Below are positions 10,406-20,780 of a stretch of DNA of 64,000 bases, piece after piece. Position 1 is the stretch's first letter. Every line of letters begins with the position of its first letter. The stretch comes from Perca fluviatilis (lineage: Eukaryota > Chordata > Actinopteri > Perciformes > Percidae), in assembly GCF_010015445.1 (NCBI RefSeq), contig NC_053127.1, positions 7,440,276 through 7,504,275 of the forward strand, read 5' to 3'. The position numbers and the translations under genes are program-made. The notes beneath the pieces were generated by a model. The model made no database searches, was not told where the DNA came from, and saw only the letters and a list, made by a program, of their open reading frames with translations.

Positions 10406-11498
10406 GGACGCTGGCTCAAGTGATGTCACATGAGTCAGCGTTGGTTGGGGCTGAAGACAAGTTTGAGGTGGGGGGGGTGTGGAGTTAGAAAGAAGTGAGC
10501 GTACCAGACCTCTGGACCCCGCTGCTCATCTGTGTTTGAAGCCAGAGGCTGGCTACATTAGCCGCTACTAGCATACCACACCTACCTGAATCTCTGACAG
10601 AACTGTCGCTAGTTACATTGAATTGTGGGTAATGTACGAAGAAAAAACGTGACTATCTTAGGTTCTGCTGCATCAATTTTGATCCTTTCACCGTCCATCA
10701 TGAGTCCAAAAAGTCAGTGGAGTACTCTTTTAAAGTGTTTTTTTCTTATGTGAGTAGTACATCTAAAAAGAAATGATAAAGATTTGATTATTTTTATAAT
10801 TTAACTTTATTTAATCTTGTAATATCATGGAGATTCAGATCTATTTTGCATGGAAGAATATGGGAGTACAACTGGTAACATGTACAGAGACAGACATGCC
10901 AATAAAGTAATAAATAGACATGTACTCAACCTACGCAGAATGTACAGGCAAGTATGATTGTCTCACCCCACTAAAAACAACATGGACGGATCTATAAAAT
11001 GTCCCAGAACAAATAACCTGATAACGAGCCCAGAATTGGAAAACAAGTCGAGTCTTTTCCCTCTGGTGACTGGGCACGTGTCAGTGCAAACACAGACAAG
11101 AATCTATAGGCTTTCTGACCTGTTTGTGTCGGGCAAAGTTCCACAAGCAGACTAACAGGAAGCGGTTTTCTCTGAGCTGTCACTCTGGCACAGTTACAGC
11201 AAAGATCCTCTGAACCAAACCGTCTCCGGTTACAGCATACCTGCTGTCAGCTCTGCAGCTCACTGGGACTGTCCGTGAGGCGGCATGACTCAGCCGGCAT
11301 GGAAACTCACAGCTTGTAGACGAAAGCTCATTGTCTTGTAAACCTGTGGGACATCCGATCAGAATAATAAAAACAACAACATAATGTCGTGATGTTAAGT
11401 GAAACCTATTCAAGTTGAGTTTTGTTTTATTGCTTGTCTCGGCGGTTGACATGTGAAGGGGTTGCCTGCTCTTCTGAGAGTGGAGGAAGTAGGCCTAA
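10406..11498. other. Intergenic, no gene seen
   Basis: No coding or RNA feature found. An AATAAA occurs at 10901-10906. Confidence 0.4.
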
Positions 11499-12016
11499 TG
11501 GACCTTTTTCACAGCAGACATGTTGACTTGTCATAGTAGGAAAAGCACAGCTGACATTGATAACCTTAACGATGGCTCAGTTCCATCAAGTGTCCCAGTA
11601 AGATATTTCAGTGAGTCAGCATGCACAATACCAGGACCTCTCCTAAGTGGAATGCAGCCATCATTAATGGTTTAATACCAGGGTCTCTCCTAAGTGGAAT
11701 GCAGCCATCAGTAATGGTTTAATACCAGGACCTCTCCTAAGTGGAATGCAGCCATCAGTAATGGTTTAATACCAGGGTCTCTCCTAAGTGGAATGCAGCC
11801 ATCAGTAATGGTTTAATACCAGGGTCTCTCCTAAGTGGAATGCAGCCATCAGTAATGGTTTAATACCAGGGTCTCTCCTAAGTGGAATGCAGCCATCATT
11901 AATGGTTTAATACCAGGACCTCTCCTAAGTGGAATGCAGCCATCAGTAATGGTTTTGAATACACCTGTGCTTTTCCTACCATGACATATCAACATGTCGG
12001 ACATGAAAAATGTCTA
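11499..12016. mobile_element. TIR element with internal 47-bp minisatellite, copy 1
   Basis: The left end (tggacctttttcacagcag, then acatgttgacttgtcatag) and the right end form inverted repeats of about 50 bp, each ending internally at ggaaaagcacag. Between them lie about seven 47-bp units (11626-11955). The same element, much longer and with the array in the other orientation, is at 51893-53320. No transposase is present and no clear target duplication was found. Confidence 0.85.
11626..11955. repeat. 47-bp minisatellite, about 7 copies
   Basis: The unit core tcctaagtggaatgcagcca recurs at 47-bp spacing (for example 11641, 11688, 11735). Variants alternate between accagggtctc and accaggacctc. 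Confidence 0.95.
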
Positions 12017-13555
12017 TATCTATCTATATATAATTTGGGGATACAAGAAGCTAAACGCAGAAAAAGTCGGCAATTTTCAACCAGTTGACGCGAGTCATCC
12101 AGCGCGGAGCAGGCACACTTTGCTCCTCCTCCCCCCCCTCTTGTGATTTGATGCTGTACCGTCACGTAGGATGACTGGCACCAGGGAAACAAGCAAGCAA
12201 GCAGCCAGGCTCGGCAGTGGCGGCCAGCAGCGCACGCACGCGCACACACACACACACACACACACACGGAGAGATGGAGCAGAAGAACGCCAGAGAGGAA
12301 GAGGAGCGCCGTGTGGCTAGATTTCCAGGCCAAAAATGAAACAATGGCAAGCTGTATAATTTGTTAAAAAGGCTGTAAGATACACTGTTGACACAACAAA
12401 TTTATACAAGCATATGACAATTCTGTCCTGGGTTTTAACTTATTAATTATTAATAATCCAAAGAAAAAATCACAAAACCACTTAAAAAAGGTCATGAAAA
12501 TTCATTCAGATTTAGCAATTTGATGATGAATCCACCTTAATTATTAAAAAGTATCGGCGATACTGGCCCTGTATTTACCTGGTATCAGATGGATACCAGT
12601 ACTGCACACCACTACAACACAATGCCATGGTTAGCATTGCTAAGCCTCTGTCCTGATTGACAGGTCGCAGTGTAAATCGTCCCCTGCTTTATCGTCTATT
12701 TTAAAATAAATGGGACCAAAACTTACAGAATGAACATCATGCTGTGTTGAAGAAGACTTGAAACTAGCGATTTAGGCCACACTCATGAAAATGTTTACTG
12801 ATATAAATATTTGTCCTGAGGGTTGTTGTGATGGACATTTCAAGACTCAGCTCTACACTGTCAGGCATTTATTTGAATTTTTTATTCAGGATCCCCCATT
12901 AGTTGTCGACGTAATAACAACTATTCTTCATGGGTTGACTTTCAACAAATGACTTTGTAGCCTTTGTCAGCCTCATCTGTTATTTCAATTTTAGCCCATC
13001 CATCCCATTTGTTAAGATATTTCACAATTACCAGCAAACACTAATACAACCTCTTCCTCCACATGTCAGATACTGAGGAACATCTACTGTAGCCAATTGA
13101 GTTTTGGTCAAACATCCATTTTTATTGGACGAGTCTGAAGCACCGCGTTCGAGAAAACAAGCGCAGCTGCTGTGAAACACTTAGCGCTCATACCTCGCAT
13201 ACCTCCAGCACTTGCTTTTCAAATACTTGTGCTGATCAAGTTTCCCCTCCCCTCCCTCCTGAATGTGCCCAGGGAGATTTCTCGATGGTCAAAAACACGT
13301 TGCTCACGCGGGGACTTGTTGTTGGGAGTCGTTCAGCGGAACGAGGCTGTAAACGATTGACGGGAGCGGTAATGATCGACGCAGCAGGTGCAGCTCAAAC
13401 TATTGCTTTTCTGTTAACTGCGGCAGACAATCTGAAACAACAGGAGACACAGATAATGAGCTCAAAGTTCACATGACACGAGCACGGAGGTGTAGGTGTC
13501 TTTGGTTTTAGCACAGCACAGCCACTTCTATTGGTCTGTCTACCTGACTGGCCTA
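12017..13555. other. Intergenic, with a CA tract
   Basis: Contains a (CA)n run at 12242-12268 and, near 12550-12610, a fragment with gtatcggcgatac that looks like a hAT end. No gene seen. Confidence 0.4.
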
Positions 13556-13874
13556 CAGAGTTTCTTCAGGTTTCACCAAGTCAAATGTAAGACTTTTTTT
13601 TTTTAAAAGACTATTATGAGTGAAATTTAAGACCTATATCACAACATCATCAAAAAGTCTGATGTCAGAGTCCAGAAAACGTCGTCTGAAACAATTCCCC
13701 AATTTCCTCATTGGCATTACAGGACTGTTGTATTGATTGGCTGCAATACAAGTTGCATGTTGGTCTCATTTGTAGTTGTAATACAGTGAATTATATATTT
13801 GGAAAGAACTACAGCAGCAGAGAATACAAAATAAAAAAAACATTCTAAAGCGCTGCAGATTTCATTGAGCATTA

Positions 13875-14045
13875 GGGCTCCTGCACACTGGCTGCGTGCC
13901 GTGAGCGTGGCGTTTTCTACGTTATGTCTTTGCACACCAGAAACGTGTCTGACGTGGCGCTACTGCTGCTAGCCTTGTCTGTACACATGTAGGTTTCCCA
14001 TTGATAAAATGAAATAATAGCATGCTCTTCAACTTTATATTACAT

Positions 14046-14107
<62 letters not shown>

Positions 14108-14514
14108 TTACTATACAATTTTATATAATATTTCGTTCTGAATTGACAGGTGCAATTTAACATTGATAAAAAAAAAAATTGATTACATTTATATCTGCAT
14201 TTATATCAAAACCTAGAGACTTTCAAACATCAAAATGTCATTTATTAATATTCCTTTGTGTCAAAACGACATATAAACATCTTTTCCTATTCTATTTTGC
14301 CTGGAAACACTTCCAACACGCTTGCGTGTCGCATGAAAAATAGGCGTCTGTCCTATTTCTAGCATGCACGCGTTTTCGGCGCGGTCTGAGACGTGCGTGT
14401 CACGCAGGCAGTGTGCAAGCTCTAACCTGTTACCATGGGAACCGAAATATAAACGGACACGCCACACTGCTGACACGCTCACCAGCCAGCCAGCCAGCCA
14501 GCGTGCATGAGGCC
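13875..14514. mobile_element. Harbinger-like MITE, 'gcacactggctg' family
   Basis: Ends GGGCTCCTGCACACTGGCTG and (reverse complement of the right end) GGCCTCATGCACGCTGGCTG. A perfect 3-bp TTA duplication sits at 13872-13874 and 14515-14517. A related copy lies at 46273-46688; the two share a long internal block around ttcctattctattttgcctg. This copy has gained an AT/AC microsatellite. Confidence 0.85.
14048..14106. repeat. (AT)n(AC)n compound microsatellite
   Basis: About 42 bases of alternating AT followed by about 16 of alternating AC, inside the MITE at 13875-14514. It is absent from the sister copy at 46273-46688. Confidence 0.9.
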
Positions 14515-14687
14515 TTAGAGGTAGCGTTACATGGAAAGTAGGAACATTAAAACATGTTTAAAATTATTTAAGACCTAGAACACAATACTTGAGTGAATTT
14601 AAGACTTTTTAAAGCTTAAAATTTTGACATTTTAGACTTTAAACTTTTTAAGACCCTTCGGAAACCCTGGTTTACTTCTCTCCAGAC

Positions 14688-15034
14688 TAGGGCTGCTCGA
14701 TCACGATCACGATTATTTCGGTCAATACTGAAATCATGATAATTTGACACGATTACTCGTTGACTTCTGGAAAGATGTTGCAATTACTGAACTTAAAAAA
14801 CAGTGGAAAAAGTTAAATAAATCTACAGTAAGAAAACACATACATCTGTGAAATTTGCCTTAATACTTTTCCTATTTAAACTTTATTTTTTCATTCAGAA
14901 CAAGAGAGAAAATAAGAGTTTACTTGCAAAACGTAATGAGCTAAATAATTGCTTTTCTCGATTATTCTCTTTTTGTGATGGTTAGGAGCCAAAATCATAA
15001 TCACGATTCAATTTTGATTAATTGCACAGCCCTA
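14688..15034. mobile_element. hAT MITE, 'cacgatcacgatt' family
   Basis: It begins TAGGGCTGCTCGATCACG and ends aattgcacagcccta. A perfect 8-bp duplication, ctccagac, lies at 14680-14687 and 15035-15042. A right-end fragment of a similar element is at about 19005-19103. Confidence 0.92.
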
Positions 15035-15499
15035 CTCCAGACATTCATGGCCCCCAGAGTATCAACTATATGCAGTGCCTTTCTGTTACTGAAGCTGCTT
15101 CCACCAGCTTCATGGCTGACGTTTTAATTGGACGGCCCCCCTGGGAGGGACGTATGTTTGTATCTACCTGTCAAACCAGCCTCTGTTGTTTACCTAACGC
15201 TGGTTAACCCCCAAATCCATCAACGTAACCACAGTTTCCCAGATGATTACCGCAAATGTCAAATAAATTGAGGATTTGGAGTCGGGTTTTCAGACGCCAG
15301 AGTAGTTTCAACACCAGGGGGGGAAAACCCACAGATCTGTTGAAGCCAAATCAAGCAGAACTGTGAATATAATATTCCTGAACTGGGGCTGGAACATCTT
15401 TGCATCTCTGCAGCCCACGCAAAGCTTCGACGGTGCGTCGTCGCCTGAGAATGATGGGATACGTCGTAGTTTGACAAAGAACGAGGAGTTCAAAGAGAC

Positions 15500-15860
15500 A
15501 CAATGAAATCTGTGAATGTTTAATGGCGCCAAAACCAACAGACTCAGGAACAGTTTCTTTCCACAAGCCATCACTCTGATCAATAGCTGACTTTTGACTC
15601 AGTGTCAGGTTCAATTCCTGTGCAATAACCCAGCAACACTGTCTCTAATCAGCACCCGTTTACTGGTTCCACTTATTTATTCATCATTCTCTATTTCAGA
15701 GCTGTTCATATTGTAATTTAATAATGCTCCATAATTAAAATAATTTACTCCGGCACACTTTGCGCTCTTCACTGCCTCAACCGGTCTATATTGTGTGTAT
15801 ATGTGGTTTGTTTTGTATAAGTAAGCACATGTGAGCATTGTATAATCCAAAGCAAAATTC
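15500..15860 (+). mobile_element. Possible LINE 3' remnant
   Basis: The stretch around 15536-15585 (caacagactcaggaacagtt, then tctttccacaagccatcac) resembles the conserved 3' end of fish CR1/L2/Rex reverse-transcriptase frames. No intact frame remains and the borders are unclear. Confidence 0.35.
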
Positions 15861-16442
15861 CTCGCATGTGTCCTCATACCTGGCAAAAAAAAAAAGCTGA
15901 TTCTGAAAAGACTTGTTGCAGTTTCTCCAGTGTAGTTCTGGTGTACCGTACAAAAGGCGATAAGGTGTTGATTAAGTTTCAGGTTGAACTGTATCTCACG
16001 GACATATTTCTTGACAAAAGCAGTTGATATGCGAGATACTTTGCGTGCACCACGATGCTATTGCACAAGTGGGCGAGGTAATAGTAATAGTTTTCTTGTT
16101 TGCTTCCACCAAAATGCTCACAGCAGTGATAGAAGCTGTGAATTGAGAACGGAGTTAAAATGAGTCCCTGCACAATTTGTACAACAGCAAATAAGACATT
16201 TCAAAACGTGTATTAGTACACGCAGGTGTCTTTCAAGTACAGCAGGGGCGCCAAACTTAACTTCCCTAAGGGCCGCACTAGAAAATGAGAATCACATCAA
16301 GGGCCAGACATGTAGTTTATTGCTTTAAGGTCATTGGAAAAGTCAAATATCTTTGACTGAATTATTGCATGTCTCAGATAGTCTTCTCACACAGTTTGGT
16401 CGACAAAAATGTCAAAAGAAATGCCAAAAACCCATTTTTAAA
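15861..16442. other. Intergenic, hAT-like fragment
   Basis: Around 16247-16330, ggcgccaaacttaacttccc and gggccgcactag resemble the end of a hAT-type element. Nothing else is recognisable. Confidence 0.3.
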
Positions 16443-17135
16443 AGAACTGGGTTGGGTTTAGTAAAAGAAGAAGTGGGTTGGGTACAGGAAAAGAAGAACT
16501 GGGTTGGGTTTAGTAAAAGAAGAAGTGGGTTGGGTTTAGGAAAAGAAGAAGTGGGTTGGGTACAGGAAAAGAAGAACTGGGTTGGGTTTAGTAAAACAAG
16601 AACTGGGTTGGGTTTAGGAAAAGAAGAAGTGGGTTGGGTTCAGGAAAAGAAGAACTGGGTTGGGTTTAGTAAAACAAGAACTGGGTTGGGTTTAGGAAAA
16701 GAAGAAGTGGGTTGGGTTTAGTAAAACAAGAACTGGGTTGGGTTTAGGAAAAGAAGAAGTGGGTTGGGTTTAGTAAAACAAGAACTGGGTTGGGTTTAGG
16801 AAAAGAAGAAGTGGGTTGGGTTTAGTAAAAGAAGAAGTGGGTTGGGTTTAGTAAAACAAGAACTGGGTTGGGTTTAGGAAAAGAAGATCTGGGTTGGGTT
16901 TAGGAAAAGAAGAAGTGGGTTGGGTTTAGGAAAAGAAGAAGTGGGTTGGGTTTAATAACAGAAGAACTGGGTTGGGTTTAGTAAAAGAAGAACTGGGTTG
17001 GGTTTAGGAAAAGAAGAACTGGGTTGGGTTTAGTAAAAGAAGAACTGGGTTGGGTTTAGGAAAAGAAGATGTGGGTTGGGTTTAGGAAAAGAAGAACTGG
17101 GTTGGGTTTAGTAACAGAAGAACTGGGTTGGGTTT
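16443..17135. repeat. 26-bp minisatellite, about 26 copies
   Basis: The unit is gaactgggttgggtttag plus taaaacaa or gaaaagaa; variants alternate aactggg/aagtggg and agtaaaa/aggaaaa. The frame it opens (KEEVGWVQEKKN-type repeats) is an artefact of the repeat. Confidence 0.95.
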
Positions 17136-17141
17136 AGAAAA

Positions 17142-17292
17142 AACGCTGAAATGCGAGCGTGCGTCTTCGTAACACGCCAATAACGGCATACCAATTGGTA
17201 TGTCATACACACGCCGCTTCATGAGATCACTCTGGAAAGGGTCACGAGGTGTAGCTATGGCGTGGAGTTGACACAGAAGCATAAAACAGCCT
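17142..17292. mobile_element. Harbinger-like MITE, right-end fragment
   Basis: The right end gacacagaagcataaaacag followed by cct matches the right end of the complete element at 27509-28058 (gacgcagaagcataaatcag plus cct). Both carry a gtagctayggcg block. The left end is missing and abuts the 26-bp array. Confidence 0.65.
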
Positions 17293-17513
17293 TAAGGCCA
17301 ATCTGAGCTCTGAGAGTCTGGTGATTAACCAGTAAAAACACATCAATCAATGAGTCACAAAATACATCTGAGGGGTTGAAAGAATCAACTGGATAGCATA
17401 AAAACAACTTATTTATATCTAAAGTAGATATTTATTTACTCAAATTTTTGCTTTACCTCTTGTGAATTACATAACCATTTTAACTCTTCAGGTCTCTAAA
17501 AAAAATGTCACTA

Positions 17514-17594
<81 letters not shown>

Positions 17595-18238
17595 ACTCCC
17601 AACTCGTTGACATGGAAGAAAAACAATCTTTGATACTGTTAAGAGTATGACTCAAACCATGTTATTCTAACCCGGCAGTTATAATTTCACTGACACAAAT
17701 TGAGTCAATTTTGGAAACATGTTTTCAACATAAAACTGCACCCATCTCTGCTGCAGATCAAAACAAGAGGCTGCAGAGAGATTCCCTTCAGACATCAACA
17801 TTTGATGCTTCAACTGAATCTCTAAAACCCTCCTGTGTGATGATGAGGAAAACATGGAAAAGATGGGGGGGGGCGGGGGGAGATGTCAGAGAACTCTCCG
17901 GTGTGTATCCCGGAGAAAGAAAAACACATCTGCAAAATCAGCTTTTTAAGTATTTAAAATGATACATTAAAAAAATACATCTCAGTCAATCACGTTTCAC
18001 GTTCAGAACACAAGAGTTGAGATCAGGACAATATTCCTGAAAAATCAATTTTAATTTCAGGAATATTGTCCTGAAATTAAAATGGGGAAATAAAATAAGA
18101 ACATGAAATCTTGACAGGGAGGAGAGCAACAGAAAGGTCCTGAAAGGTAACAAGACACCAAAGTAGTGCTCCTCCCTCAACGCTCCTGGAAATCGCTTTC
18201 TGTCACTGGTCGGTTATTCGGATTATGGCTGGTGTGAG
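17293..18238. other. Intergenic between arl10 and nop16, with a CA microsatellite
   Basis: A pure (AC)n run of about 75 bases spans 17516-17590. At 18020-18080 a short inverted repeat (tcaggaatattgtcctgaaa-like) can fold into a hairpin. No gene seen. Confidence 0.5.
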
Positions 18239-18570
18239 AAGGGCTGGGTACCGAATTCAATACTTTTTAGGCACAGACCGAGTCGCCTCGTCATTCAATA
18301 CTCAATTTCAATACCTGAGGAGTAAACCTCATCAGCGTCAGGGAGCCAATAAGCACGCTTCTGCCAAGATCTAATAATGTCTGTGATTGGCTGTTTAACG
18401 TTACACGTCGTAGCGACACGAAGGAAAAACTCTACGTTACACAAAGACTGGGCTCACGTAGTAGGAGCTGAAAAATAAGAGTTGTGCTGTAATGTCATTT
18501 ATTTTTGTTTAAAAAAAAAATAAGAAATTGGTATTGAAAAAAAAAAGTATGGTTTAGGAAGCCAGCCCTA
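18239..18570. mobile_element. hAT-like MITE downstream of nop16
   Basis: Left end AAGGGCTGGGTACCGAATTC; right end (reverse complement) TAGGGCTGGCTTCC; both run into atactttttt. Flanks ggtgtgag and gagatgag match at only 5 of 8. It lies 134 bp beyond the nop16 stop codon. Confidence 0.65.
18498..18503 (-). promoter_or_regulatory. nop16: Candidate nop16 poly(A) signal AATAAA
   Basis: TTTATT on the + strand reads AATAAA in the nop16 direction. It is the first such hexamer after the stop, about 200 nt downstream, and lies inside the MITE at 18239-18570. The 134 bases between stop and MITE contain neither AATAAA nor ATTAAA. Confidence 0.5.
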
Positions 18571-18703
18571 GAGATGAGTGCATCTGCTGTCCTCGCACTG
18601 GACTTCTGTCCTGTTGGTGCTGCCGACAGTCTCTCCAGGATGAGATCCGGACACAAAGAATGATATCAAGTCCTGAACTGGAGTTGACACCCCCCCCCCC
18701 TCC

Positions 18704-18847
18704 CTACTGGGCCATCGGCTCCGGAGCAGCAAGCGATTTGATGAAGTTGTCGTAGTGCTCCGGGTGGCAGCGCTTGTACTCGTTTATTTTCCTCTTGATC
18801 TGTTTGGGCGTGTCCTGGTAGTAGTTCTTCTCATCCCTGGCCATCGC
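18704..18847 (-). CDS. nop16: nop16 exon 5 (terminal)
   Basis: Encodes 47 residues, AMARDEKNYY to APEPMAQ, then TAG at 18706-18704. The block ARDEKNYYQDTPKQIKRKIN is the most conserved part of the family. The acceptor is ctccctgcag. The human C-terminal KKKMEVE-type tail is replaced by a shorter AAPEPMAQ ending. Confidence 0.96.
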   Translation of the reverse strand, partial: AMARDEKNYYQDTPKQIKRKINEYKRCHPEHYDNFIKSLAAPEPMAQ

Positions 18848-19533
18848 CTGCAGGGAGAATAGAGACACAGGACGGTTTGCTTTGGTTAGAACTACAGAAC
18901 CATATTCCTGTCAAACCGTTCAACAAATCAACAGTGAAAACACCTCGAACTGTGACATTTCCCTTCATACTTTTCCGGTTGAACTTGATGAATTCCCCTT
19001 CAGAACACAGGACAAAATAAGAGTTGACTTGTTTACTTGCAAGATGTAACGTGCAAAATAACTTGATTTTCTCGATTACTTTCAACTCATAGCACAGCCC
19101 TAACTATATGAGCAATATATTGTTCAGCGTGCGAGTATGCTGATGTTGGCACGGTAGCATTAAACTGTCATCAAGCTCAAAGTACAGCTGATCGTTGGTC
19201 ATTAGTTTAAGAGGTAGCCTGTGTGGGAAGAAGAGTTTCATCCTCTTCACGGTGTAAGATTTAGATTTACGGTGTAAGATTTACATGCTGACTGAAGCAG
19301 CATGTCACTGCTAGCGCAGCTGTGGCTAAGAAGACTCTTACACTTGAAGTCATTCTACTGGCAGAAGATGTCACTTTCAGCTCTGGAACTACAGAAAAAA
19401 AAAAAAAAAAAGCTTAAATCCGCCCAGGTTTAGAATCTGACTTCTTCAACTTGAAACACGTTACACGCTGGTGACTGACTCAGCTTTTCAGAATTTAAAG
19501 TCATGGATTGAATAGGTTCTATTGAAGAATATT

Positions 19534-19574
<41 letters not shown>

Positions 19575-19596
19575 ACACACACACACACACAAAAAA

Positions 19597-19672
<76 letters not shown>

Positions 19673-20748
19673 TGTATTTCTATCTTTGTGGGGAAATGTC
19701 ATTGACATAATGCATTCCCTAGCCCCTTACCCTAACCGTAACCATCACAACTAAATGCCTAACCTTAACCCTTACCCTCACCCTAACCATAACCTAATTC
19801 TAGCCCTAGTCCTAAAACCAAGTCTTAACCCTCAAACAGCCCGTTAAACTCGTGGGGACCAGCATTTTGGTCCCCACGAGGCTGTGCAGACCCCACAAGT
19901 ATACTGTAGTCCTCGGTTTTTGGACCCCACGAATATAGTAAAACAGGTACACACACACACACACACACACACGGCAGAGCTCTCAGTGATGACTCAGTCC
20001 TATTTAAAGCAACTGTTGAAAATCCATTTGTATGAGGCACTTTGTGATAAACGCAAAAGTAATTTAAACTTCTGCCACTCACCATTCTGAGCAATAAAAA
20101 AAAACTAAAATTAAAAACAGACTGTGCCCTTCTCAGCACTGTCCGTGTCGTACACCAGCGTGCCCCTTCAATCTAAAGTTTTGAGAGAAAAACAAATACA
20201 AAGCAGCCGTGGAAAGAATAGCCCGCAGCTGAAACCTTATTAGTCCTTCAGATGTGAGGCTTCATTCAAAACATTTCATGGAAAGCAAACCGAGGCCGCA
20301 GTTACCGCAGAGAGAGAGAGAAAAAAAGATTCAACTGACAAATCAACCTTCTTCTGCAGTAACTGAGCGCGTCGAGGACGGTACAAAGAAAAAGGTCTTA
20401 AACCTTGGCAGCCAGCCCTGATATCGCAGATGTCAACGTGTCCTTGAACGCACCGGGACAGCTTTTGTGTGTACATCAGGACGTACGCCTTAAATGTTAA
20501 AGAAATTGCTCATACAACCTTAAATGATAATGTTAACGTTTGATTTAAAGCAGGCAAGTAGCACAGAGACCATGAACACACAACTCTGGTTGTCCTTTAT
20601 GGCCCTAACCCACTGCTGGTGCCAGCTCTGCTCGGCCGCGGTGCCCCGTCCTCCTTTCTCCATTGCAGATTTAGTACCGCCTCATGTGTGAGGCGAGAGT
20701 GGCTGAACGCCATAGCGACGCCGCAGGAAACTGCCGTGACCTAACTCG

Positions 20749-20780
<32 letters not shown>

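Larger units (their letters stand above)
13556..14669. mobile_element. Outer hAT-like MITE split by a Harbinger-like MITE
   Basis: Left end CAGAGTTTCTTCAGG; right end (reverse complement) CAGGGTTTCCGAAGG. Both halves carry 'taagac' motifs. The half at 13556-13870 and the half at 14520-14669 are separated by the complete element at 13875-14514. No target duplication could be confirmed. Confidence 0.5.

Noticed and set aside
19725..19835. Interstitial telomere (ccctaa)n
   Set aside because: The motif is irregular (cctaac, ccctaac and cctaaaa mixed) and flanked by a fish repeat core.
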